Shown here: positions 54,063-64,000 of the stretch, piece after piece
Layout of the letters: the number at the start of each line of letters is the position of its first letter
How positions within the stretch are numbered: position 1 is the stretch's first letter
Origin: Epiperipatus broadwayi
Lineage: Eukaryota; Onychophora; Udeonychophora; Euonychophora; Peripatidae
Direction of reading: 5' to 3'
Assembly (NCBI GenBank): GCA_028023455.1
Contig: JAQFVV010006306.1
Span: 3,129,001 to 3,193,000 of the forward strand
DNA: 64,000 nt
The notes under the pieces: generated by a model
Seen by the model: only the letters and a program-made list of their open reading frames with translations
The model's database searches: none
Told to the model about the DNA's origin: nothing
Program-made: the position numbers and the translations under genes

Positions 54063-54185
54063 GATGATGATGATGGAAATAATCCCAAAATATAATTATG
54101 ACTAAATGATTGGCATATTTATATTAAAAACCATTTTTCTATAAAGATATAGATATATGTTAAATAGTACTAATGCTTACATTCA

Positions 54186-54300
54186 TCATCATCTTTTTCA
54201 ACTCTTCAATCCAATGCAAGATGAAAGCTTCAAGTTTTAATCCAGTTTCTCCAATTCTTAGTTTCTCTTCTCCAAATCATCGCAAAATCTCACTATGCTA
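54186..54300 (-). repeat. RTE 3'-end fragment
   Basis: CATCATCTTTTTCAACTCTT, CAATCCAATGCAAGATGAAA, TCCAGTTTCTCCAATTCTTA and GTTTCTCTTCTCCAAATCAT. Same end as 35440-35530, about 75% alike by eye. Confidence 0.7.
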
Positions 54301-54399
54301 GTTGAGGCATATCAGTAAGCATCCTATCCATGTTTATATACAATGATAAAAACATATGGAGTGGATACCAGTAATTTGTTCTGCTCGGTTCCTTTAGAA

Positions 54400-54720
54400 T
54401 CTCAAGAAGAAATCAAAAGGTCTCCTTTCACTTAACAGACAACCTTGGTATATGTATGTTGTTTTAATGGGTTCAGTAAGGTTATGAAAAGATTGGATAT
54501 TATTTTCAAAGATTAGGATCTTATATCCAATCCAATGCAGATGATATGTTTATTTTTTAACTAATCTAAATGTAACCTTTTGCAGTAACAGATTGGAACA
54601 CAACCCTACTCCATGCTGTAAGTATAGTGTCGGATCATAATCTAATTTATTTTCTTCATTTATTTAATGTTAGATCAAAATTAATTTCTAGGAATAACTT
54701 ACTTTGAAAATTAGATTGCA
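54400..54720 (+). pseudogene. Possible non-LTR endonuclease remnant
   Basis: With frame changes, the + strand reads a peptide ending VTDWNTTLLHAVSIVSDHNL then IYFLHLF. W...S-D-H-x-x-I is the C-terminal metal-site motif of APE-type endonucleases of non-LTR retrotransposons (R1/LOA/Jockey-like elements show x-D-W-x-V...L-S-D-H). The upstream sequence is too decayed to classify. A possible C-terminal piece of a similar element is at 59950-60540. Tentative. Confidence 0.35.
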
Positions 54721-54724
54721 CTAC

Positions 54725-56840
54725 TTGGGTTTATCGTCTAAGTATTTTATGTACGTCTTCCTTTAGCATTAGCCTATTCTGCTAATAAATACCATGCTCC
54801 TGTAAACTAAATCTCTGGCTATTTAATTAATTATTAACATGAGAAATATTACTGGTTCACCCAAGTATATTTATTTGCAGCGGCTTCCTCTTTTTTCACA
54901 TATTCCTCTGCCAGATATCAGAAGAGAAGCTGCCTCAAAGAAAATGTATAAAAAGGTATCACCTAAGTCTTATTTCAAATCAAGATCTCTCTTTTGGATG
55001 TTAAACCAAGAATTTATAATTGAAGAATTGTGATATAAAGAAATGGAATTCTTATGAGGTTCCAAACAATTTTTTTCCCCAGTTCCAATGATAAAACCAG
55101 CTTAATTGATCTTCCTAAACACAACTGGAATCTCATCAATATATTCAGGACAATCCGTGATCATTACATTCATCTACTTCACGAATATATGTGGACAAAC
55201 ATAAACCATTAACTCCACAATTAATGACTGTCAAATCTGTGGCTGAAATGGTAAAATCAAAGGATTTAGCAGAGCTATTAGTGAATTTGTTTTTTGATTG
55301 GAATATCTATAGGTTCTTTTATGATATTTTGTTATTTTTTTAAGCTGGTTAAAAAAAACATAATGCATTAAATAAATATATGTACCAATAGGTCAAAGAT
55401 CAGTAACTAGAAGGCAGTGGAAGATCATTTGATCAAAAATAATTTGACTGAACATATTACTAATATCATTGACAAGATTGAAAACCAAGTTATCAAAATT
55501 AAGATATTCCTTTTTCCTTTTCGTTTGTATTTCTAATAATTTAGAAAAATGTTTTTATATGTCTGCAAGTGAAAAGATTTTATCATTTCCTTTCAGATAA
55601 AGTTGAGCGTGCTTTCAGTGTGGTAGATTAGAATCATAGACGTACCGCACCGAAAAGCATGCCCAACTGCATCTAAAAGTAAATAATAAAACCTTTTCAG
55701 TTGTGGATGTTAAAAACGTTTTATTGATTTATTACAAAATCGAGATAAATAAGTAATTATTTTGCCTACTTAAAAATAACCATTGTTTTCATAATAAAAC
55801 ATTATTAAATAAACATTAATCCTGCTATATTGGAAGCAGATTATTTTATAATAATAAGAAATGAAATGATGAGGAGTGACATCTTTATTGGACGCCATAT
55901 TGAGTTGTAAAAAATAAAATATAAAAATTATCCGCAGTTTAGAATAGACTTTTAAAATGGACAAAGCTTAAGAAATATTAGCATCTAGCTTTATAGCAAT
56001 TTTTTAAATCTTAAACAAGCGGCTTTTTACATCGTAGATATTGAAAATGTTTATTTGGCAATTTCATAATTTTTTGATTATCGTGACATTTAGAGGTCAG
56101 CCTTTCTTTAAAGCTAAGAAAGTTAATATTTTATAGTCAGTATAAGTGATTAAAGTATATAATTTAGAATATGTGTTCATTGACTTGTAATTAATTATGT
56201 TTGTATATGAAAATATAAATCGTTTTGAATTATAATGTTAATGTGTATTGTATTTACTAATAATAATATAATTAAGTTGATATGGTCCTTTAAAATTCAT
56301 TAAAGTGATGATCAAGTTGTCTGCTTATTAATTGAACATGATGTTATTTCAATTATTTATTGTTAAAATTATATGTAATTAAAGAGTTTTACTAATTTAA
56401 AAGTTTATAGTCTTAAGCAATTCTGTTTTTTGCTTTAAAAAAAAATGGCCGATAAAATTATTAGCTTTAGCTGAGCCTCTGTATACCTAGTTATAATTTA
56501 ATAACATTCAGATATATTAAATATTTTAAAATCTAGTAGTAATTATAATGCTGAAAAAGAAATGCTTAAAAAATATATTTTTATCTTGGCTATTGATTTC
56601 TCAAAACTTATCACTCGTTAAAAATCTCTTCGTAAAATTAGCAATCATAATGGTCTGCTATAGTAAAAAAAATTAACTCGGTACTACAAATTCAAAACAT
56701 ATTACAAACTTTGAATATGTTATTTAAAAATATATAGTTTAGCATTAGTAATCAGTGATTATTACTAAATAAACATTTTATTGTTTATTATTAATCAACA
56801 GGAATAACGTGTGTACAAATATATGTAAAGTATTTTATTA
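54725..56840. other. no confidently recognised feature
   Basis: AT-rich intronic or intergenic DNA. Around 55610 the frame KVERAFSVVD then NHRRTAPKS faintly recalls the C-terminal hAT dimerisation block, but too little remains. Open frames at 54839 and 55770 carry no motif. Confidence 0.35.
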
Positions 56841-56859
56841 GTAAACACTGTATAAGAAA

Positions 56860-57022
56860 ACTTTCCATACAGCAGTGCCACCAAGTGCAAGCCTTCATAA
56901 TCAATGGATGCAGGAAGGTTTGTGCACAAAATCCCTATCTAGTGCCTACTCATCCAACATCCCAGATTAGTTTCTATCTTGTGGCTATCATTAGTGATGA
57001 ACCTTGGATTTGAGAGCACTGT
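56860..57022. mobile_element. Palindromic MITE family P, copy 3
   Basis: AAAACTTTCCATACAGCAGT, GCCACCAAGTGCAAGCCTTC, TAATCAATGGATGCAGGAAG, ATCTAGTGCCTACTCATCCA, ATTAGTTTCTATCTTGTGGC and TATCATTAGTGATGAACC match 43545-43700 and the complement of 13920-14115. Confidence 0.75.
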
Positions 57023-57024
57023 AT

Positions 57025-58520
57025 ATTTTCATTTTTTTACCAATAATTTCAAATGTTTTATCAAGAGACTGGTGCATATTGTTGATAATAACATTAAAGT
57101 GAACAACATTTAAATGTGATTCGTTAAAATAAAGATTAATCATCTAAAAAATTAAATAGTTGTTAACAGTAAAATGTGAAAAAAGTAAATAGTTGTTAAC
57201 AGTAAAATGTGAAATGATTGAATATTTTTCCTGCCCTCTGTTCCATATTTATCAAACTAGTTGACATACTGAAAAAATGTGATCCAAATGGATTCGGGTG
57301 TTATAATGTAGTTATATATCAATTTTCAAGCGTTTCTATTGAATTTAAATATATTAAATCTCAATTTTAAAATTTCATTCCAACTTGAAAAAGATCAAAA
57401 GTTAACAGGCAAACAAATTTTCCAACATCTATAAAAGCATTTAAAAATAATTCAAGTCAATATATTTATTTTTTTTTGACTCTTGATGTATTATATAATC
57501 AAATTTTTTTAAGGAAGAAAAAAAAAGATATTTTTTATGTAATTTATATTTTCTAATTGACTTTTGTATACTTTATTACTTGATCAAAATTTCAATTTTT
57601 TGACATAAATATTTGTTTTTTGTGATTAAAAAAAACACATAGCTTTCCAATTTCTTTATCGTAAAGATATTAAAATTATGCAAGTAAATCATGGTTTAGC
57701 TGATGTATTATACAAGGGGGGAGGGTAAATATTATCATTTATTATTCTAGAATCATTAGTTGCTTCACAATTTTATTAATTTCAATATATGCCATTTATT
57801 AAATTTACAACATTTCATGTTTTTTATATTCACTTTGATTTCTTTTAAGGTTTTTTTTTTTTTTTTTACGTCATTTCATATTTTACAATTCCTATGATTT
57901 TTTTTTTACCTTCGTTCCAATTAATATGTTAAAATTTTCTGATCAGTTTTATATTAAACAATATTAATTTGGCTTTATTTAAATCTAATATGATTAATAT
58001 ATTCTTTTATTTTTTATAAATAGAAGTGTAAAAATAATAATTAGCCATCTTTAATAATTTCAGGAACAAAACTTTTTTTAAAATTTGTATTAATATGATA
58101 AATACGTAAATTATTGTATTAGCCATTATAACTTCTTCTCTTGAATAAGTTTTACTGAAATAGAGTATATTATAACTAACCAGTGTGTATATATAAACAT
58201 CAATAATTTTATAAATTTTTGCATAAATCAATATTCATATCAGTAATCATTGTTATTTCATTATTACCTTTTCTAAACGTTATGACCATAATTTTAATTC
58301 AAAAGTTATAGGTATAGCCGCAAATTCACTAAATTTAACTGTCAATTTTCAACAAAATAATTTCTCTAGTAAAAATTATTATTATTATTATATCTCCATC
58401 TTTTTTTTTAAATTTCTATAATATGCAATTTTTTTTATTCATATTACGTAGATTTTTCCCGCCATTTTTATATCATTTTTGGTTAATATCAGAAAATTGG
58501 TTATATTATTGAAAGAATTC
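57025..58520. other. no recognised feature
   Basis: Very AT-rich, including a ~35-bp tandem duplication at about 57150-57215 (TAAATAGTTGTTAACAGTAA twice) and poly-T runs. No gene recognised. Confidence 0.45.
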
Positions 58521-58524
58521 ATTC

Positions 58525-58684
58525 AATCTCAGAACATTCTCATTCCAATACATGTGCAGACTGAATGAATGGGCATTAATAAATGAAAAGTAAAGTTGTA
58601 TTTGCAAGTAAAACGTCTCATTATGAGTCTTCTCACAAATAGTTCTGGATAACGTATTGGAAAGAGAATGTTCTGAGATTGATT
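58525..58684. repeat. Short inverted repeat (27-28 bp arms)
   Basis: CAATCTCAGAACATTCTCAT at 58526 pairs with GAGAATGTTCTGAGATTGAT at 58663. The arms continue to TCCAATA/TATTGGA. Loop ~100 bp. It may be a decayed MITE. Confidence 0.7.
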
Positions 58685-58739
58685 ATATTTCTACACGTTA
58701 CACATTTAAGCTTGCCCTGTTTTTTCATTCTGCAGCTCA

Positions 58740-58850
58740 CAGTACCGCTATGAATATGAGGCAAAAGACCTCGAAAGCGCTTAGCGTGTAATAATTTCTG
58801 TGTATCTTTATAGCTTCTCATTCAAGTGTGGCATACGCTTTGTTAATTTT
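58740..58850 (+). repeat. hAT 3'-region fragment, inverted relative to 50510-50600
   Basis: ATGAATATGAGGCAAAAGAC, CTCGAAAGCGCTTAGCGTGT and TATAGCTTCTCATTCAAGTG match the complement of 50515-50610, the segment just 3' of the ZBED5/SCAND3-like transposase frame. The flanking 108-codon minus frame at 58856-59182 was examined and not identified. Confidence 0.65.
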
Positions 58851-58854
58851 GTAT

Positions 58855-59945
58855 ATTAAGCAGTGGTAAAAAATTGTTTGAATGCTGCTGAAATTAGTAA
58901 TATTGTAAGAATTTTATAGCTGCAATTGTTCCATCCAATTTTTTTATTTTTAACATTTACTCGAAATGGTGACTTCGATGTTTCCTGTTCTTCAAAAGTA
59001 TGAAAATTCTTGCCATATATATTTTCAATGTTACCTAATATAACAACCTTATTTATTTTATACCACAGTGAATGTAAATAAGCTGTAGCATTTTCATTGT
59101 TGAATATTTTTACTTGTTTATAAATGTATTGTGTTTCATTATTGTATAGTGCAACTCTGAAAAGAGATACAAGTGGCTTCACATCACTATATCAGTGATC
59201 GAACATTACTTTCTTGTCGATTTTAAAATGAAATGTTTTTGAAAGAATGTTTCACTCTATTTGCTCTACCACAAAGTCATCATTGTAGACTTTAGTGATC
59301 AATTAACACTAGATGATAGTATTATAATCATGTCTCAGACTAATTTCATAGTTATTGACCTTCATGAATGAAAAATTTTGATTTTATCAACAGTAATTTT
59401 TAAATTTTTTATATTATCAAGCTAATAGTCTTAAAATCAAAAATACACTAAGTTTTGAACCCGAGATAACTTTTTTTGAATACTATAGATATGATCCTAA
59501 TCTATTGAATCTTTAAGTGCCTTAGGTTTTATGTTAATTGTAGGAGAATTCACTGTCATCTAGGATAGTATATATATCAATATATTATATGACTTTTTCT
59601 TCTTACATTCAACAACATGTTTAGCAATACATTCTATCTTAAATAATCAGTGTCCTCTAGATGGTAATTTTATATTTACATTTTCTTGCTATTGGTCTTC
59701 CTCAACAAAGGATTTCAGACTTGTATTTACATAGTATCCGTATTCAATTCTTATAATACTATGCTGGTAGTTTGAATTCAAAAACACTATGTTTCTGTTC
59801 TTATATACAATTCAAGCTTAAGAATGGCATGTTCTTACAGTAAACATGAAACATATCAATAAAATATATTGTTATTGGTCTGGTATCAGATTAGTATAAG
59901 TATATACGCAAGATATATTGAGTTCATAATCATATTCTGTTTTTA
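58855..59945. other. no confidently recognised feature
   Basis: AT-rich non-coding DNA with one unidentified 108-codon open frame on the minus strand (58856-59182) that shows no motif I can name. Confidence 0.35.
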
Positions 59946-59949
59946 AATT

Positions 59950-60540
59950 TTCTAGAATGTACAGATGCATTAAAACTAAACTCAGCGCTAACAATAGGTT
60001 AGTAACCAGAAACTAAGTTTGGGATATCAATATATCTAATATTCATTTATGTAGTAAACAGAATAAGATACCTATAAAAAGATGTGTTCAATATCAAAAA
60101 ATTCAAATTCTGGTGCCTGGAACCAAAATACTTTAATTTCCTTATCAAAATCACTTGCTAGTCATTTCTTTTCACAGAGAATGGCACATAGTTTGCCATA
60201 AGTCTAACAAAACAATATATCATGTTCTATTCCAGTCTCCTGCTCATCTTACAGAAATATCATTGAGTCGATTACTAAATCGTGCATTTCCTCTATTTCT
60301 ACTCTCATTGATAACATGAAATGGGACCTTTTCTCTTCAATTAGGATTACTACTTACCTTTATGCTTACCCTTTGGGTCCTAAGATGGCATTCTTGCTTC
60401 AACCCTACATCTAGAAAATTACAATCACTGTTTTACAATAAAGTTTCAAAAATTAAAAAGAGAGGCAGGGTGCTTGCCCCTCCAGACATTATTGATGTTA
60501 CATGGAGCCTGGTATCTCTTCTGGTCCCATTATAAGTAGA
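59950..60540 (+). pseudogene. Possible non-LTR retrotransposon C-terminal remnant
   Basis: Reading + with a few frame changes gives REWHIVCHKSNKTIYHVLFQ-like sequence followed by SPAHLTEISLSRLL and, further on, LPLQTLLMLHGAW. C-x(n)-T-(I/V)-x-H-(V/I)-L-F-x-(C/S)-P is the C-terminal zinc-knuckle pattern of R1/LOA/CR1-type elements. Both distal Cys have been lost. No RT domain was found nearby. Tentative. Confidence 0.3.
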
Positions 60541-60719
60541 TAGTTCCTTTTCTCATTTTTTTTTATCTTTGTATGCTTTTGCTTATGTATTTATAAAATA
60601 TATGTTTTACAATCTACACCCCATTGTATTTTGTCTGTTCTTTTACGATATGCTTTATAATATCTAATTGAATTTCAAATCATTTTTTCCAAGTTCGTTT
60701 TTCTCTTTTTTTTTTCTGG

Positions 60720-60844
60720 AAAAAAAAAAAGGATGTGTGTCAAGCGTTGGTGGACGAGTGGTCAGCACAGCTGCCTTACACGCAGTTGTCCGGGTCCTTC
60801 CCGGCCGATGCTTTGACACGTGAATAAAAAAAAAAAGGATGTGT
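60720..60844 (+). repeat. SINE family S3 insertion with 19-bp duplication
   Basis: The body 60739-60825 (GTCAAGCGTTGGTGGACGAG, TGGTCAGCACAGCTGCCTTA, CACGCAGTTGTCCGGGTCC, TTCCCGGCCGATGC, TTTGACACGTGA) lies between two copies of A11-GGATGTGT (60720-60738 and 60826-60844). Part of the A run may be the SINE tail. The internal tRNA-like head retains the anticodon stem CTGCCTTACACGCAG. Confidence 0.88.
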
Positions 60845-60849
60845 TCAAT

Positions 60850-61780
60850 ATGTCAAAAATTAAGCACAATATTTTAATGCTATATTTAATTATCTGTCTC
60901 AAAATCCATATTATTTCTGTTTCCAAGGAGATTTTTTATTTTGTAGCACATATATATTTGCTACCGAATTCAACTTAAAATAAAAAAAAATTATTGTTAA
61001 AATCTTGTGAAAATGAGCAATCTAAGCTAGTCGTCGTCCCACCACCCCCATTTCAAAAATTCAATGCAATTTTTACATTCGACAGTGAATTTTTAAAAAA
61101 TTTGCGATGGTAATTTGAGTATTGTTTCCACTTGGGTTCCTTTATTCATTCGTTTGGCAGTACTTACAGTTTTCAATTTCAGTACTTGATCTAAGAAATT
61201 ACAATTCGTCTGTCAATAATTAATAATTAGCACTCAAAGTCTTTTAGTATTATTATTATTTTAATCATTTTTAAAAAGAAAATGGATAGCAATTTGTCAT
61301 CAGTGATTAACGTTAGACTTTTTACAGTTCTTTCTTTCCAATCTTTTTGAGCCAATGATTGGCAGTAACTTAAATCTATTTTAGTTTATTAGTCAACGGG
61401 ATGAATGCATAGCTTTCAACATTAATTTCTGTTTTCCCTCAAAGTCGAGATATTAACTTTTCAGCTGTATACATTTTTAAATCTTTGATCTGCCTGAGTT
61501 TTTTGTTCAATTATATTTAAACTTTATAGCAACCAGATGGAAATATTTTTAGATTTTTTTTTTTTATAGTAACTTTTATCTCTGAAGGTTTTTTTAAATC
61601 CTGCCATACGTATCTTTAATGTTATTTACAACTTTATATATAGAGATGCTCCTGAAAATATTTTATTTTAATAGATCAGCATTCAAACCCTTATATCCTA
61701 TAAGTTCATAATATTTATAAAAGAGTTCGTATATATCTTTTTTAAACAGCATCTGAGGAAAAATTTATATGTGAAACTAA
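60850..61780. other. no recognised feature
   Basis: AT-rich non-coding spacer. Nothing recognised. Confidence 0.45.
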
Positions 61781-61782
61781 AT

Positions 61783-62480
61783 TCATATGGTTTTGCAAGT
61801 TATCATTGTCAACCATTATCGACCCACTGCAGGATAAGGTTTCTCCAAGTTCAACCCTTCTTCTCCAATATCTAGCTTCTCTTCTCCACATCGCACCAGC
61901 ACATCTTATTTCATTCATCCATCTCACATGTGATCTCTTTCTAGGTCTTTTACAATCTCTTGAAATTCAGTTTAAAATTTCAATTGTTCATCTATTATCA
62001 TCTCTTCTAGCAATATGTCCAGCCCAATGCCACTTCAGTCTCTTAATTCTTTTAATGGTGTCAGTGTTCTCTCACCCATATATTTTGTTATAGATCTCTT
62101 ATTGTTACTCCTAACATACCTTTCTCCATTCATATGGTTTTGCAAGTTATCATTTTCAACCATTATCGATCCACTGCAGGGTAAGGTTTCTCCAATTTCA
62201 ACCCTTCTCCAATCTCTAGCCTCTCTTTTCCACATCGCTCCAGCACATCTTCTTATTTTATTCATCCATCTCACATGTCATCTCTTTCTAGGTCTTTTCT
62301 AGCAATATGTCCAGCCCAACTCCACTTCAGTTTCTTAATTTTTTTAATGATGTTGGTGTTCTCTCACCCATGTATTTTGTTTTAGATCTCTTCTTGTTAC
62401 TTCTAACATACTTCTCCATATATCGTTGAGTGGTCTGAAGTCTCTATATTGCACTTCTGTTAAATGTCCAAGTACTAAAG
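61783..62480 (-). repeat. RTE 3' end, tandemly duplicated together with its flank
   Basis: Two copies of the RTE 3' end (61803-62129 and 62150-62480). Each is preceded by the same non-RTE flank TCATATGGTTTTGCAAGTTA (61783 and 62130), giving a period of 347 bp. Both keep the blocks ATCTCACATGTGATCTC, TAGCAATATGTCCAGCCCAA and TTACTCCTAACATACCTTTC of the RTE C-terminal region, encoding RRCAGAMWKREARDWRR and the 3' tail on the minus strand. Shared flank implies one insertion followed by segment duplication. Confidence 0.85.
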
Positions 62481-62534
62481 CAGAAATATAGTAATAAGTA
62501 TGATTATTTTATTAAGAATAAAATTTGAAGTACT

Positions 62535-62535
<1 letters not shown>

Positions 62536-62575
<40 letters not shown>
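62536..62575. repeat. (TA)n microsatellite
   Basis: About 20 uninterrupted TA units. Confidence 0.95.
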
Positions 62576-62578
<3 letters not shown>

Positions 62579-62715
62579 TTGGCATGCTTTAAAAAAATAA
62601 TATATAAAAGAAATTATTTTTGTATGGTTTATATTACCATCTATCATTGCAAAGATAAAGATACTGGAAACATTCCATTTAAAGATGATCTGAAGATTTT
62701 GAAAATAAGATGATA

Positions 62716-62834
62716 AGATTAGGTGTCCAGTCGAGAGGTGAGGACCGCTGCTTTACAAGCAGTTGTGTCCCGGGTTAGCGGGTTCGCTTCCCGGCTGATG
62801 CTATGACACATGAGAAAAAAAGATTAGGTGTCCA
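62716..62834 (+). repeat. SINE family S3 insertion with 14-bp duplication
   Basis: The 91-bp body (62730-62820) lies between AGATTAGGTGTCCA at 62716-62729 and 62821-62834. It contains GTCGAGAGGTGAGGACCGCT (A-box region), GCTGCTTTACAAGCAG (anticodon-stem-like hairpin), TTGTGTCCCGGGTTAGCG (long variable region), GGGTTCGCTTCCC (B box) and GGCTGATGCTATGACACATG, then a short A tail. It is the clearest intact member of the family and defines its length. Confidence 0.93.
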
Positions 62835-62839
62835 ATTAA

Positions 62840-63345
62840 TATGTTCTTCAGCCTAGTAGATATAGTGATATTTAATTTACTATTCTAAGTACACATCTTC
62901 ATTGAATTACGCATGAAAAATGGTTTAATGATAACAGATTTTCTAAAAGTTATTTTGCATTAATTGTGAGTATAGTTGTTGTGGAAGAGGTAGATCTTAT
63001 TAATATTATAAATTCTCATTAACATTTCTTGAAAAAGGGTGCAATTTTTATAATGTATATTGAGAGAACTTCAATTGAAGAGGCTATTAGAAGTCTCAGA
63101 AAAAAATTTGCTGCAGAAGCTAAATGCCACCACTGCAAAATATCACTAGAATATGTGTGATGTATAAGGAAATATTTAAGTTTGATGGATTTATTTTTCT
63201 ATTTGTAGTTTGTTTGTTGTTGTTGTTTTGATGTTAGAATGACCATATTTATTTAAGAATGATTTCTAATTATCTATTAATGCAATGCACACTGAGTTCT
63301 TGATTTATGTGAAGTTTAGTTTTAGAAGAAAGATTAAAATTTGTG
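62840..63345. other. no recognised feature
   Basis: AT-rich non-coding spacer. Nothing recognised. Confidence 0.4.
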
Positions 63346-63357
63346 TATAATGTAGAT

Positions 63358-64000
63358 CAGTGGTCTTCAACTTTTTCACACCTGTGGACCGGCAAAAATA
63401 AGGATAAGATTTCGCAGACCGGCAGAAGTTTACAGATAAATTTTCTTAAAGATGTAACCTGCTTAGCCTTAAAATAAGCATAATTGTTATAACTGACCAA
63501 AACAGCACACTAGTTATTGTGTATTGTAATGGTGTTGCTTACCTTCACATGCTGAACACTCTTTTTCGAGTTGCGCAGTCATACTGCTACAGAAAACAGT
63601 ACAATAACAATCGTTCTCATTAATGTGCTTGCATTTCTATATTTATTATTTCATTGTTAAAGCATGCAAGAATAAAATGTTATTCACCTGAATGTTGAAA
63701 AAGTCAAAAGTTTTGATCTTATTTTAATTTTTTTTTGGGGGGGGGTGGGTTGAAAAATACTTTGTCATCACTGAGACAAAAGATAGAGACCAAAGTTATT
63801 TTTTGTTTGTTTTTATTTTTAAAAAAAGGTAACAGAAATTGGTTTTAAAAATAAAAGTTTTAGTATTTTAGCGGTATACAAATAAAGCCAAAAAAAATAT
63901 CGCCTTATAGGCCAAAAAAAAGTGGGCGTATTTTTAAACAAAACAAAAAAAGAAAACGAAACTTGAAAAAGTCAAAAGTTTTGATCTTATTTTAATTTGG
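63358..64000 (+). mobile_element. hAT element, left end only
   Basis: CAGTGGTCTTCAACTTTTTC, ACACCTGTGGACCGGC and a second GCAGACCGGCAGAAG at 63413 are typical hAT terminal and subterminal sequences. The preceding 8-mer ATGTAGAT (63350-63357) is the expected target duplication. A matching right end was not found before the window edge, so the element may continue beyond 64000. No transposase frame was recognised in the part visible. Confidence 0.65.
63695..63998. repeat. Exact 36-bp direct repeat enclosing a homopolymer-rich block
   Basis: A 36-base segment starting TTGAAAAAGTCAAAAGTTTT is identical at 63695-63730 and 63963-63998 (offset 268). Between them lies sequence with G9, repeated A8/T8 runs and strings such as AAAAAAAGTGGGCG. 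It may be a genuine duplication or an assembly join. Confidence 0.85.

Noticed and set aside
54586-54617. Candidate 32-nt TRIM9 micro-exon between TTTTGCAG and GTAAGT
   Set aside because: The phase would fit (1 to 0), but the encoded VTDWNTTLLHA does not match the TRIM9 FN3-SPRY linker. Reading on without splicing gives a retroelement-like S-D-H motif.
58856-59182. 108-codon minus-strand open frame next to a hAT fragment
   Set aside because: I could not match it to hAT or any other family by motif. Composition is like the background.

Overview
This is an AT-rich, eukaryotic (metazoan) window dominated by decayed transposable elements. The only host gene supported is a piece of a TRIM9/TRIM67-type E3 ubiquitin ligase gene on the + strand. 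Two adjacent exons (53015-53154 and 53443-53581) encode its fibronectin type III (FN3) domain, with clean splice sites. The rest of the gene lies outside the window or was not recognised here. The base composition, very large introns, tRNA-derived SINEs, RTE-clade retrotransposon, and Merlin, mariner, piggyBac, pogo/Tigger and hAT remnants fit a protostome invertebrate such as a chelicerate or a mollusc. The sequence alone does not fix the species.

Layout. 0-4 kb: a TTAA-flanked piggyBac-type MITE, a Merlin (ISXO2-transposase) element with an 8-bp target duplication, and two facing mariner fragments. 4-12 kb: an unclassified dispersed repeat (called DR here), a dimeric tandem array of tRNA-like units, and SINE copies. 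12-20 kb: palindromic MITEs, a second piggyBac-type MITE, a third mariner remnant, a foldback element, a tandem cluster of a SINE-headed composite repeat, and a hAT MITE with an exact 8-bp duplication. 21-27 kb: a hairpin MITE, a 66-bp tandem array made from an RTE 3' tail, a giant (~1.04 kb) inverted repeat with purine/pyrimidine strand bias, a hAT element carrying a BED-finger start, and a ~500-bp foldback. 28-39 kb: two copies of DR, one split by a second Merlin element and the other split by the longest RTE retrotransposon. 39-50 kb: more RTE corpses, some split by hAT or other MITEs, several long hairpins, and a C-rich degenerate SINE pair. 50-64 kb: a ZBED5/SCAND3-like hAT transposase remnant, the TRIM9-like exons, a foldback element in the TRIM9 intron, degenerate non-LTR pieces, an RTE tail duplicated with its flank, SINEs with target duplications, and one end of another hAT element at the right edge.

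No operon, CRISPR array, phage or obvious novel system is present. All transposase and reverse-transcriptase frames seen are broken, so nothing here looks autonomously mobile. The most informative content is the set of nested insertions, which gives a relative order of events, and several unusually long palindromes. Patches rich in homopolymers, one bounded by an exact 36-bp direct repeat, raise the possibility of poorly polished assembly.
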